Origin: CAVTLG01 sp963735495
Lineage (GTDB): Bacteria; Chloroflexota; Ktedonobacteria; Ktedonobacterales; Ktedonobacteraceae
NCBI GenBank assembly: GCA_963735495.1
Contig: CAVTLG010000010.1
Span: 62,001 to 126,000 of the forward strand
DNA length: 64,000 nucleotides
Direction of reading: 5' to 3'
Both the position numbers and the translations under genes were made by a program. The notes beneath the pieces were generated by a model. The model was not told where the DNA came from and did no database searches. It saw only the letters and a program-made list of their open reading frames with translations. Shown here piece by piece: positions 9,222-17,711 of the stretch (position 1 is the first letter of the stretch; each line of letters begins with the position of its first letter).

Positions 9222-12200
9222 TTTTGACCCGAAATCGGGTTAACTCCATTGTGAAGCCAGTATTCAAGCATACAACACGCTCAGCAAACGATTCAGGAGA
9301 AGAGCGGCCAGTGCGCCACCTGCCGTCAACATCCAGGCCGATGGAGGAAGCATGACCAGGTTGAGAAAACGGCGCAACGGCGGGATACTGAAGGCCGCTA
9401 ACAAGACTCCCAGCGACGCTCCTACCGCGCCCAGCACCGGGCGAGTCAGATGTTTTTCGATGCGACCAGCCATGACTGTCTGTGCAAGTTGCGTAGAAGA
9501 TGATACTCGCGAATGCAACCGAGCGAGCCTGGGGTAGCGAACTGGTGCTGCGGGTGATGAGGTAGGCCGCCAACGACGGAAGCGCAGTCGCCAGGCCACG
9601 GCGCACTACCTCCTTAAACAGCGGCATATCCAGCGCTGCTGCCCCCTCACGCCGAAGTTGCGCCAGATTACGGTGTTCTGGCTCTTGCAAGATGACTGCG
9701 AGTGCGGGCAAGATGTCTGTAATCGCATTCACAGCCAGAATCTGTCCTATGGTTAATGGCATCTGTGTCCCCAGCAAACTGGCGCCCACTACCAGGCCCA
9801 ATTCTCCCAGGTTCCCTCCCAGTAGCAGTCCTAGCGCGCGGCGCATATTGCGCCAGAAGCTGCGCCCTTCGACGAAGCCCTTAACCAGGGTTGAGAAATC
9901 ATCATTGACAATAACCACGTCCGCAATCTGTCGCGCTACCTCCGTTCCGCTTTTGCCCATTGCCACGCCGATGTCCGCTAGCCGTAACGCAGGCGCATCA
10001 TTGACGCCATCGCCAGTCATGGCAACCGTGTGTCCTTGTCGGCGCAGACTTTCTACGATGCGCAATTTATCGAGAGGCGTAGCTCTGGCGATCACCACCG
10101 CGTGTTTCAGACATTGGTCGAGATCACCATTTTGTAAATCTGCAATCTCCGCTGCGTTCAGCACATCTCCCTTCCCTTCAAGTAAACCAGCCTCCTGAGC
10201 AATTGCACGCGCGGTCGCTGGATGATCGCCGGTAATCATCACCACCCGTATTCCCGCCTCGTGACAACGTCTCACCGCATTTTGCACCATAGGACGCAAG
10301 GGATCATTAATGCCCACGAAGCCAAGGGCAGTGAGATCCTGGGGGTCATCCAGCGACAAATCTTTTACCCCCTCCGCAACCATCAGTACGCGTAATCCCC
10401 GTTCTGCCAGTTGGCGGGAACACGCTACAAGCCTTGCGCGCTCCGCCTCACCTAGAGGCTTCTGCTCGCCGTTCTGGAACAGCGAACGACAGCGAGCAAT
10501 GATCACTTCCGGTGCCCCTTTGATGCAGAGTCTTCTCTGGACGATGGTGGCGTGGAAAGATCTTTTCGGGTCAAAGGAGAGTTCCGCTTCGTGCTCGCGA
10601 TACACCTGCTCGCTCAGGCCAGTTGCTACTGCCCCCTGGACCACCGCAACGTCGGTAGGATGGGTATGTGCGCCCTGCGCATCGGGATGGGGACTGGCCA
10701 GAGCCGCAGTGAGCAATACGTGGGACAACGGCTCCGACAGCTTCTGCGCCAGAGTGGACTCCTGGACTGCATCGGTCACGACGCTCAGGCGCAACCGTCC
10801 TCGGGTCATAGTTCCGGTCTTGTCCGCGCAGACCACATCCACACGTCCAAGCGCTTCAACTGAGGAGAGACGCCGCACGATTGCTTGCTCTTTGGCCAGA
10901 CGGTGAGCAACACCAGCCTCTCCCACTCTGGAAAGCAGTGGTAAGCCTTCAGGTACGCCTGCCAGTGCGATGGTTGCTCCGGTCGCCAGAAGCACGGAGA
11001 GTGGTTGCTTCCAGAGCAGTCCAGCGGCAATGACCGTTGCGCCACCTGCTGCGGAAATGGGTAAGAAGTAGCGCAGCATGCGACTCAAGCGTAGGCTTAG
11101 CGGATTGCGTTGCTCTTTTTCTTCTACGAGCGCAAGTCTGGTTGCTCCCATTCTTGTCTGCTCACCAACCGCTACCACAACCGCGCGCCCCGTTCCTGTG
11201 GTCACATCGCTTCCTTCCAGGACAATCTGTCTGGCCTCACTTCCTCCCATCGCAAGTTTGTTGACAGGGAACGACTCTCCGCTAAGCGCGGCCTCATCTA
11301 CCTCCAGGCCCTGCGCATCAATTACCCGTGCGTCAGCCGCAATGCGATCTCCAGCAGCCAGCAGCAGGATATCGCCCCGTACAAGTTCATCAGAAGAGAG
11401 TATCCTTTCCTGTCCGTCGCGTAAAACACGGGCCTGTGACGTCCCTATCTGCTGTAATGTTTCAGCAATCTGGTTTGCCTTGTGTTCTTGCCAGACTCCG
11501 ACGATAGCATTGGCTACAATGGTTGCCCCAATAATGACCACATCTCCGGTCGAGCCAAGCAGTAACGAAAGCGTCGCGCCAGCCGCGAGAATACCTGTCA
11601 ATGGCGAGCGCACCTGTTCCAGCAACGCGGCTCGCAAAGCATTACGTGGCTGAATAGTAGGCATCTTGCGCAGGCGTTCATGTGCTTGTTTGCTCGTTAA
11701 ACCCTGCTCGCTTGTATTTAGGAGATGGAGAACTTCATCCACACTGCGTCTTCCCCAGCGCTCTGGCTGTGGATCAACTAACCGGGTGAGCGTTGAGCGA
11801 GCACACCTCCCACCACGCAGCCGCAACCACCCATCCACAAGCGCTCCCAGGGCAGTAATATAGACCGCACGCGAGGCACTCTCGACGCCTGGTATTCCCC
11901 GCAAGCCCCAGACGATGCCAGCGATATTGGATGCCACGGAGAAACCAACTGAGTCACGCACGGCAGCGTCACGCCTGGCCCCCGCTTCGATGATCGCAGC
12001 GACGGCGGCGAGATCAGGGGCCAGCAAGTCCGCACGTGCCGGAAAGTGGCTACGCTGATCTGTCAGACCAATCGCCAGGTCGCACGCGGCAAAACCTGCC
12101 GTCGCGCCCGCGTGGTCCGAGACAAATGCGACCAGTTCTCCCCTTTGCTGTCGCTCCGCAATAACGGCGAGCGCGGAATCGCTTTCGAGCAGCGCGATCT

Positions 12201-14040
12201 GCGCTCGGTGCGCCAGCGCCCTTACGGCCAGCTCATCCCCCTGCGAGAGCAGGGCCAATTCCACACCAGAGCGTTGACAGGTAGTCACCAGCGTTTGGAC
12301 CTCTGGGGCCAGGCGCGGACGCAGCGCAAGAAGAGCCAGCGGCCTCCCCTCCTCTACGCGTCGCAGCGCCAGGACAACGTTGCCACGCTGGCGCAGTGAC
12401 GAAGCCTCTGGCACCGCTCCCCAATCGTCTAGCGGTCCGAGTGTATAGCATATGCTGTCGACAAAAGCGCTAGCGACCCTGCCATTAAAACTGCCGCTGG
12501 TAGCTGCGACTGCGTGGATACTATGGAAGATTCTTCCCCAGGGCGAACCGGCAGCGCTCGCGATGCCTGCCGCATGCGCCAGTGCTTCTGCGGCATCTAG
12601 CGCATCGCTCAAAGGTAGCGCGTGAGTAACTTCAAGCTTTTCCGTAAGCAGGCGAGCGCTATCTAAGAGCACGAGTTTGGGCAGACGGATGTTTCTCATG
12701 GGACGAGTGCCAACGATAGTCACGCCTGCCCGCAGCACGCGCGCTTTCGCATGCAAGTCCGCGCTTTCCTGCCCAATCGAAGCGGTGCGCGGGTTGACGA
12801 GCAATAACGCGACGAATGCCTGGCTAAATGAGCGGCTGAGCAGGCCGGTCAGACCGGCATAGGCCAATGAAATGGGTGCCTGGATGCGTTGATACCAATC
12901 ATAGAACGTCGGGGTAACAGGTGCCGAGCGCGGCTGCGGCATAAAACCTGCAAAGGACGCCTCGCTTTTCAGTTGTAAGACGAAGGGACCTCCATACAGA
13001 CGCGCTCCAGGAGGGACCATCGCGTCCGGGTAGACCGGTAGCGGCATGCCATCCAGGCCGGTCGCCGTTCCTGTTCCCTCGTGAACGTGCGCGGCCAGGG
13101 GCACCTGCTCGCCACTCTCCAGGCGAATAACCGCATCTGCCTGGGCAGAAGGTGCCTGTGCCACGCGTGTTTCGTAATGACGCCAGGCCGCGCGCCGCGC
13201 CTGTACCTCTGTCAGCAGACGCAACGCTTCTGCCCCGGCAACTGCCAGACCAAGCGGACTGCTGGAAAGCGTGAGCAGCGCAATGCCAGGAAGAGCGAAA
13301 AGCAGATCAGCCACAGGGCGTCCGAGCACCTGGCGGAGTCCATTGCGCACTGGCGGAAATCCTTGCAGCAGGCCAATAGCACCAGAGGCATAGGCAGCAG
13401 TTTGTGCACCAGGCAACACATCTTCGCTGCCAATAAGCCGTCTGATGGCTAAAAAACTCAATCTAAGTGCCGCTCCTAGCGTACGCGTGGTGCTCTGGAT
13501 CAGTGGTCCAGCGTCAAATGGGTAGGCCGGGCGATCTTCGCCCGGCAGGTCTGGAAACTCCAGACCTGCTACCTCCGCAATTAATTCGTCCAGTTCTGCC
13601 TCGTGCTCCGCGAATTCGACCAGCACGCGACCAGTCAGCGGATTGGCGAGCGCATGGACACCAGGCCATTTCTCCAGATGTTCTACCACACGCTTTGCCA
13701 GTTGGGGATCACGATCCAGACCGCGAACCGCAATGCGAGCACGTACGGTTTTCCCCTGCTTTTCACGTACCACTGGTGGCAGAGCGGGTTCAGCTGGCTG
13801 GTCATTGATCTGCTGTAGGTCAAGCTCCTGGACCGCGTGAAGTATGGTTTGCTCGCTGAGAGAAGCGGGATCAAAAACCATCAGGATAGTGCCAGTAACC
13901 GGATTGGCCTGGATGCGGCGTACTCCCTGAAGCTGACGAAGCTGCTTCTCAATGTGTGGTTTCCCCTGGCCCGACCATCCAGGCAAATGCACACGGACCC
14001 GACCTGCTACGGTATGCAGAACGCGAGGCTCTGCTGTCAT
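9202..14040 (-). CDS. Tandem P-type ATPase (CtpI-like), C-terminus frameshifted
   Basis: A very long cation pump of about 1610 residues. Two heavy-metal-associated-like domains (about 1-160) precede two ATPase halves. The second half is complete: LSGES (about 918), PEGLP (about 1028), phosphorylation motif DKTGTMT (about 1073) and GDGVNDAPAL (about 1343); PEGLP resembles P2-type pumps. The first half has LLDSARLLTEK in place of DKTGTLTEG (about 455) and SDHAGATAGF in place of the hinge motif (about 640), so it cannot be phosphorylated. This layout recalls mycobacterial CtpI. Near 9491 the frame shifts: the natural ending, through LAQTVMAGRIEKHLTRP to a stop at 9264, lies in another frame, so the ORF as read loses its last membrane helices. 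ATG 14040 (GGAG eight bases upstream) was chosen; ATG 14058 is possible. Substrate unknown. Confidence 0.85.
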   Translation of the reverse strand: MTAEPRVLHTVAGRVRVHLPGWSGQGKPHIEKQLRQLQGVRRIQANPVTGTILMVFDPASLSEQTILHAVQELDLQQINDQPAEPALPPVVREKQGKTVRARIAVRGLDRDPQLAKRVVEHLEKWPGVHALANPLTGRVLVEFAEHEAELDELIAEVAGLEFPDLPGEDRPAYPFDAGPLIQSTTRTLGAALRLSFLAIRRLIGSEDVLPGAQTAAYASGAIGLLQGFPPVRNGLRQVLGRPVADLLFALPGIALLTLSSSPLGLAVAGAEALRLLTEVQARRAAWRHYETRVAQAPSAQADAVIRLESGEQVPLAAHVHEGTGTATGLDGMPLPVYPDAMVPPGARLYGGPFVLQLKSEASFAGFMPQPRSAPVTPTFYDWYQRIQAPISLAYAGLTGLLSRSFSQAFVALLLVNPRTASIGQESADLHAKARVLRAGVTIVGTRPMRNIRLPKLVLLDSARLLTEKLEVTHALPLSDALDAAEALAHAAGIASAAGSPWGRIFHSIHAVAATSGSFNGRVASAFVDSICYTLGPLDDWGAVPEASSLRQRGNVVLALRRVEEGRPLALLALRPRLAPEVQTLVTTCQRSGVELALLSQGDELAVRALAHRAQIALLESDSALAVIAERQQRGELVAFVSDHAGATAGFAACDLAIGLTDQRSHFPARADLLAPDLAAVAAIIEAGARRDAAVRDSVGFSVASNIAGIVWGLRGIPGVESASRAVYITALGALVDGWLRLRGGRCARSTLTRLVDPQPERWGRRSVDEVLHLLNTSEQGLTSKQAHERLRKMPTIQPRNALRAALLEQVRSPLTGILAAGATLSLLLGSTGDVVIIGATIVANAIVGVWQEHKANQIAETLQQIGTSQARVLRDGQERILSSDELVRGDILLLAAGDRIAADARVIDAQGLEVDEAALSGESFPVNKLAMGGSEARQIVLEGSDVTTGTGRAVVVAVGEQTRMGATRLALVEEKEQRNPLSLRLSRMLRYFLPISAAGGATVIAAGLLWKQPLSVLLATGATIALAGVPEGLPLLSRVGEAGVAHRLAKEQAIVRRLSSVEALGRVDVVCADKTGTMTRGRLRLSVVTDAVQESTLAQKLSEPLSHVLLTAALASPHPDAQGAHTHPTDVAVVQGAVATGLSEQVYREHEAELSFDPKRSFHATIVQRRLCIKGAPEVIIARCRSLFQNGEQKPLGEAERARLVACSRQLAERGLRVLMVAEGVKDLSLDDPQDLTALGFVGINDPLRPMVQNAVRRCHEAGIRVVMITGDHPATARAIAQEAGLLEGKGDVLNAAEIADLQNGDLDQCLKHAVVIARATPLDKLRIVESLRRQGHTVAMTGDGVNDAPALRLADIGVAMGKSGTEVARQIADVVIVNDDFSTLVKGFVEGRSFWRNMRRALGLLLGGNLGELGLVVGASLLGTQMPLTIGQILAVNAITDILPALAVILQEPEHRNLAQLRREGAAALDMPLFKEVVRRGLATALPSLAAYLITRSTSSLPQARSVAFASIIFYATCTDSHGWSHRKTSDSPGAGRGRSVAGSLVSGLQYPAVAPFSQPGHASSIGLDVDGRWRTGRSSPESFAERVVCLNTGFTMELTRFRVKTNFYLH

Positions 14041-14138
14041 TGTTCCCACTCCGCCCATGAACGTTCCCACTCCTTCTCTAGAAAATCGGCCATCCCTAAA
14101 AAGGGGATCTCTATCTCTCCTCCAGGACTCCAGGGCTA

Positions 14139-14576
14139 TCAAACAGGTGCATGCATATCGTCTTGTACGTGCTCGTGTTTGCCTTGCCACTTGTGGCGCA
14201 TCTCCTCTGCTTCTACCCACATATCCTCTGCATCCTCCCGCAGCCGTGCCATCGTCCTCTTCATGTGCTGACTGTTCACCTGTGTCCAGTGGCCAACGTG
14301 CTGTCCGAGCTGGTCTACCAGCATCTCTGCTCTTTCCAGCGAGGGCTGCTGCGCCTGGGCTTTCCGCTTAGCTATTGTCCTGGCCACCTGATGCGTGGAT
14401 GCTGACGTTGGCTGATCCAGATGGCCCGCTTCCTCGCGATGCGCTTGAGCAACTTGTTGGACACGCAGTGTAGCTTTCCCTGCCAACCTACCGAGCTGTT
14501 CTCCAATCTGGTCGAGGAGCTGCTCAGCACGTTCCATCGCCAACGTGGCAGATCCATCTTTCTTTGTCTGTGTCAT
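14139..14576 (-). CDS. Helical repeat protein of the ATPase operon
   Basis: A 145-residue, highly charged, helical protein with two related segments, MERAEQLLDQIGEQLGRL (about 14-31) and LERAEMLVDQLGQHVGHW (about 80-97), suggesting internal duplication of an amphipathic helix. The His-rich end (HKWQGKHEHVQDDMHAPV) could bind metal. It has no membrane segment or signal peptide. Its ATG overlaps the stop of the upstream 88-residue gene by four bases, so both are co-translated, and the ATPase follows 98 bases later. I do not recognise a family. The context suggests an accessory protein of the pump, perhaps a phasin-like or chaperone-like helper. Confidence 0.75.
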   Translation of the reverse strand: MTQTKKDGSATLAMERAEQLLDQIGEQLGRLAGKATLRVQQVAQAHREEAGHLDQPTSASTHQVARTIAKRKAQAQQPSLERAEMLVDQLGQHVGHWTQVNSQHMKRTMARLREDAEDMWVEAEEMRHKWQGKHEHVQDDMHAPV

Positions 14577-14839
14577 GCGGGCTGCCCTCCCACCTCTCCT
14601 GTCGGTTTTGCTGCGCCTGTTCTATCAGCATCCCTCTCCTGTTCCGCCATGCCCGCTTGCTGGACCCCACGGCTGACGTTCCTGGCAAAAGAAGCAAGCA
14701 TGTCGCCAGTGGTAAGAACGCCAGCCGTGCCATACACCAGACCTTTCCGCAGCACTTTCCGCGCACGAGGCGAGAAAATTGCTGCGACCACCGCTGCCGT
14801 TACGGCTATTTCAGGTTCCACAAAATCCTCGAATTCCAT
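14573..14839 (-). CDS. Small membrane-associated protein of the ATPase operon
   Basis: An 88-residue protein with an N-terminal hydrophobic stretch (EIAVTAAVVAAIFS, about 10-23), a basic segment (PRARKVLRKG), a second weakly hydrophobic helix (LVYGTAGVLTTGDML) and a polar C-terminal tail. The architecture is reminiscent of the small PacL/DUF1490 proteins encoded directly before metal P-type ATPases in mycobacteria, which scaffold and assist those pumps; the sequence itself is not clearly homologous. It is first in a three-gene minus-strand operon with the tandem P-type ATPase. Functional assignment is by analogy of size, topology and position only. Confidence 0.7.
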   Translation of the reverse strand: MEFEDFVEPEIAVTAAVVAAIFSPRARKVLRKGLVYGTAGVLTTGDMLASFARNVSRGVQQAGMAEQERDADRTGAAKPTGEVGGQPA

Positions 14840-15383
14840 CTGGTCACATTTCCTTTCACATCGCTGACAGCCAATAGAGCTTTCCTTATGATGATGAAAA
14901 CCATCCTGGCTGACACAAGTTAGTTACTACTGCGTACAACCGGCTTGCTCCTACTTCCAGAGAAAATGGGTGTGCTTTTCCCTGCGGGGTTTGAGAGGAC
15001 CGGCCACATATTATACCATAGGAATAGTGTATCAGAAAGCACCAAAGTATTTTACAATTGCTCACGTTGTTCGGCAGTGAATGCAGAAAACTGTTGAGAA
15101 AATACGGTATAGGTATGACCGAGAATTCTTCTATGCTTCAGATAAAATTGGCATTGATTTCCATCTTATCCGACTTTGAGATACTCCTCAGTGAGAAGAT
15201 GACGGACAAGGGAAGAAGCTCGTAATGAGAAAAGGATAGCTTACCGTTGCGAGCTGCTGATTGTATCTGGCAGGTCTTCTCTCATCAGGAAACCGAAATG
15301 GTACAATGGTGGTGAGGCGTAGTCATAAAGGATAAGAAAGAAAAGAGCTATGCCAGAGTATGACAAAGAATGAGGGAGAAATG
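14840..15383. other. Divergent intergenic region
   Basis: About 540 bases between the divergent ATPase operon and the DUF302 gene. It must contain both promoters. I see no strong -35/-10 pair, RNA gene or long inverted repeat that I would defend. Confidence 0.4.
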
Positions 15384-15803
15384 ATGAACGAAGCAGCAAC
15401 ATCTGGAACACCGCCCTCAGCAGAGGGGATTCTCACCATACCCAGTCCGTTTTCTGTGGCAGAGACATTGCAACGCTTCCAGGAAGCCATACGCAGCCGA
15501 AATCTGCACCTCTTTGCCCATATTGATCACAGTGGAGAGGCGCAACGCGTCGGCCTCAAAATGCAAGCAGCTCACGTGCTGATCTTCGGTAATCCGAAGG
15601 GCGGTACGCCCCTGATGATCGCATCCCCGTTACTGGCACTTGAATTGCCACTCAAAGTGCTCGTCTGGCAGAGTGGGGATAATCAGGTCTGGGTGAGTTC
15701 TACCAGCATCTCTTACCTGAAAGACCGCTACTCTATCCCACAGGAATTGGTTGGGAACCTGGCCGTAGCTGATGCCTTGATTGAGCAAGTGCTCCAGGGC
15801 TAA
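15384..15803 (+). CDS. DUF302-domain protein
   Basis: DUF302 is a small alpha/beta domain of unknown biochemical role, sometimes found near redox or metal genes. The pattern fits: PSPFSVAETLQRFQEAIRSR, then LHLFAHIDHSGEA, then VLIFGNPKGGTPLM and LPLKVLVWQ. The product is a single domain of about 140 residues with no signal peptide. I chose the ATG at 15384 because GAGGGAG lies five bases upstream; ATGs at 15360 and 15381 are also in frame. It stands alone on the plus strand, divergent from the P-type ATPase operon. Confidence 0.8.
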   Translation: MNEAATSGTPPSAEGILTIPSPFSVAETLQRFQEAIRSRNLHLFAHIDHSGEAQRVGLKMQAAHVLIFGNPKGGTPLMIASPLLALELPLKVLVWQSGDNQVWVSSTSISYLKDRYSIPQELVGNLAVADALIEQVLQG

Positions 15804-16267
15804 TGTGACGTTTGCACTAGCAAGATCGTGCAAGGGCTGTGTTGCAAAAACTGGTGGCTCACCGATAACGTATGAAATTCCCTTTGGAAGCATCAGGTGA
15901 GAAACCGAGGCGTCCATATCCTTCAAATCAGCGCGGAGGCATCGTTTTGCTTCTGCGCTCTGCTCTTCTTTGTTCACTACAGGGATAAGATGTATATAGC
16001 TATAATTCGATATTTATGCACAGACAGTATTGCAAAAATAAGAGCAATACTGTAAAATTGAGCTTGCTTTCATAGAAGAGGGCTCTTGCATTGATTTGTG
16101 CGATCTGGAACGCCTCGTCAAGCCAGGATAGGGTTCTTCTCACTTGAAACAATGCAGTGGGTTTGGGTAGTATGCTTCACAGCACGGGCTGTGATCGATT
16201 AATAATGAGACTATGTTGTTTTAATTGTGTTGGGCGTTCATCGAATGGCATAATAAGGGGGTATTGT
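15804..16267. other. Intergenic region with one inverted repeat
   Basis: No gene supported. ACAGTATTGC (16024-16033) and GCAATACTGT (16044-16053) form a perfect 10-base stem with a 10-base loop. It could be an operator for the methyltransferase or a terminator for DUF302, but there is no adjacent T-run. Confidence 0.5.
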
Positions 16268-16963
16268 ATGGAATTTATTGATGTATATATGTCTAATAAG
16301 TATCGTGAAGTCGTCCCGGACTGGCATGCTGAAGACTCTCCCTGGAAAGCTACGCAGTTGCTTAACATGCTCACACGTCATCATTTGACTCCGCAAACTA
16401 TTTGCGAGGTTGGTTGTGGGGTTGGTGGAATTCTCGCCTATTTACAAACGCAGATGGCTCCGTCCTGCACTTTCGATGGGTATGAGGTATCACCGGGCGC
16501 TGTACAGATCTGCAAGGGTAAAGAGAATGACCGGTTGCATTATCAACAGGGTGATTTTAGCAAAGAAGGCGATACTCATTATGATCTTATGCTCATGGTA
16601 GACGTTGTTGAGCACGTTGAGGATTATTATGCCTTCTTGCGCAATCTGAAACCCAAGGCTGAGTATAAGTTGATTCATTTGCCACTAGAACTCTCGGTGC
16701 TCTCTCTGTTGCGTCGGAATACACTTATAAACGTGCGTAAAACGTACGATATTCATTATTTTACGAAAGATCTGGCCCTGGCTATTGTGCAAGATGCCGG
16801 TTACGAGATACTGGATTATAGTTATACTCCGCGTGCGATAGCAGTGCCCAATACGTTTAAGAAGAAGCTGATGCTTGTGCCCAGAAAGCTGGCTTTTTCC
16901 TTGCACAAAGATGTTGCGGCGCGCGTTTTGGGCGGGTTTAGTATCTTGATCCTGGCAAAATAG
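16268..16963 (+). CDS. Class I SAM-dependent methyltransferase
   Basis: The SAM-binding motif I is clear: ICEVGCGVGGILAYL (about residues 43-57), followed by an acidic post-motif (FDGYEVSPGAV) and the motif LMLMVDVVEHVEDYY typical of UbiE/Methyltransf-type enzymes. The substrate cannot be read from sequence. Length of about 231 residues is normal for a single-domain enzyme. The start at 16268 has AGGGGG six bases upstream, better than the upstream in-frame start at 16157. The gene converges with the CGNR regulator on the minus strand, seven bases beyond its stop. Confidence 0.85.
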   Translation: MEFIDVYMSNKYREVVPDWHAEDSPWKATQLLNMLTRHHLTPQTICEVGCGVGGILAYLQTQMAPSCTFDGYEVSPGAVQICKGKENDRLHYQQGDFSKEGDTHYDLMLMVDVVEHVEDYYAFLRNLKPKAEYKLIHLPLELSVLSLLRRNTLINVRKTYDIHYFTKDLALAIVQDAGYEILDYSYTPRAIAVPNTFKKKLMLVPRKLAFSLHKDVAARVLGGFSILILAK

Positions 16964-16970
16964 CGCGAGC

Positions 16971-17525
16971 CTAATCCGTAATCTCTTGTCGTTGGCGTTG
17001 TCGATAGGTACGAGCCTTGGTGCGGCTGCCACACTTTGCCATGCTGCACCATGTTCCTGAATGATTCTTTGAACTGTCGTAGAATGCTTTTTGGCAGTGC
17101 TCATTGCGGCAGACTTTGAGTCGTGTCCAGGTGCCCTCTGCCATGGCTGTGAAGACAATGCCGAGCAACAAACCGATGACTCCATCAACTCCCTCAATAT
17201 CCGGGACAAGATGCGCCTGCCCATCCTGGCGAAATTGGACGATGGAAGGCGCATATCTGGCTATGTGGTTCAGCGTCTCAATATCCTCGGGGACAACGGG
17301 CAGGTCGTTGTTACCGCGCAGGAGAGCGCGTAGGGCCTCTCGCACTTCAATCAATCTGCGCTGATCACCCTGTGAAAATGGTGCCTCCCTTGCCAGTAAT
17401 TGATGCTGGATTAACCATTCACGCAACTGCTCAGAGGTCTGCCAGTCATCCGCACGTGTTCGTCCATAGCGTGTGTTGACGGTTGCTTCTATGAGGGCCA
17501 GCGCTGCTGGCGCTACTTTGTGCAT
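16971..17525 (-). CDS. CGNR zinc-finger transcriptional regulator
   Basis: The N-terminal part matches the stress-response ABATE domain (LREWLIQHQLL...LIEVREALRALL), and the C-terminus carries the zinc finger LKVCRNEHCQKAFYD...WCSMAKCGSRTKARTYR; the usual CGNR signature reads CGSR here, keeping the four Cys ligands. Such proteins are probable DNA-binding regulators. The ATG at 17525 has GGAG six bases upstream; an in-frame ATG at 17603 lacks a site. The gene is divergent from a DHA2-type MFS exporter, a common arrangement in which the regulator controls the exporter. Confidence 0.85.
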   Translation of the reverse strand: MHKVAPAALALIEATVNTRYGRTRADDWQTSEQLREWLIQHQLLAREAPFSQGDQRRLIEVREALRALLRGNNDLPVVPEDIETLNHIARYAPSIVQFRQDGQAHLVPDIEGVDGVIGLLLGIVFTAMAEGTWTRLKVCRNEHCQKAFYDSSKNHSGTWCSMAKCGSRTKARTYRQRQRQEITD

Positions 17526-17640
17526 ATCTTTCTCCACTGTCTCTCTACTCTTTCTTGCCTTGCGCTTTTCCTCTATTGTAATGTATTTGCCGGTGATCAT
17601 CAAGGGGTTATTTGGCTGTTAATATTACCATCTAATAGAC

Positions 17641-17687
17641 TTGACTGGTGATTTTTGTGCGTGTATACTATCTTCAATAGTGTTGAA
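17641..17687 (+). promoter_or_regulatory. Promoter and possible operator of the MFS exporter
   Basis: TTGACT (17641-17646) and TATACT (17664-17669) are separated by exactly 17 bases, a near-consensus vegetative promoter. TTCAA-TAGTG-TTGAA (17673-17687) overlaps the expected start of transcription and could be a repressor site, plausibly for the divergent CGNR regulator. Confidence 0.7.
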
Positions 17688-17711
17688 CAGAAATGATCTG
17701 GAGGATTATTC

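Noticed and set aside
15630..15977. 115-residue minus-strand ORF
   Set aside because: Largely antisense to DUF302 and without features.
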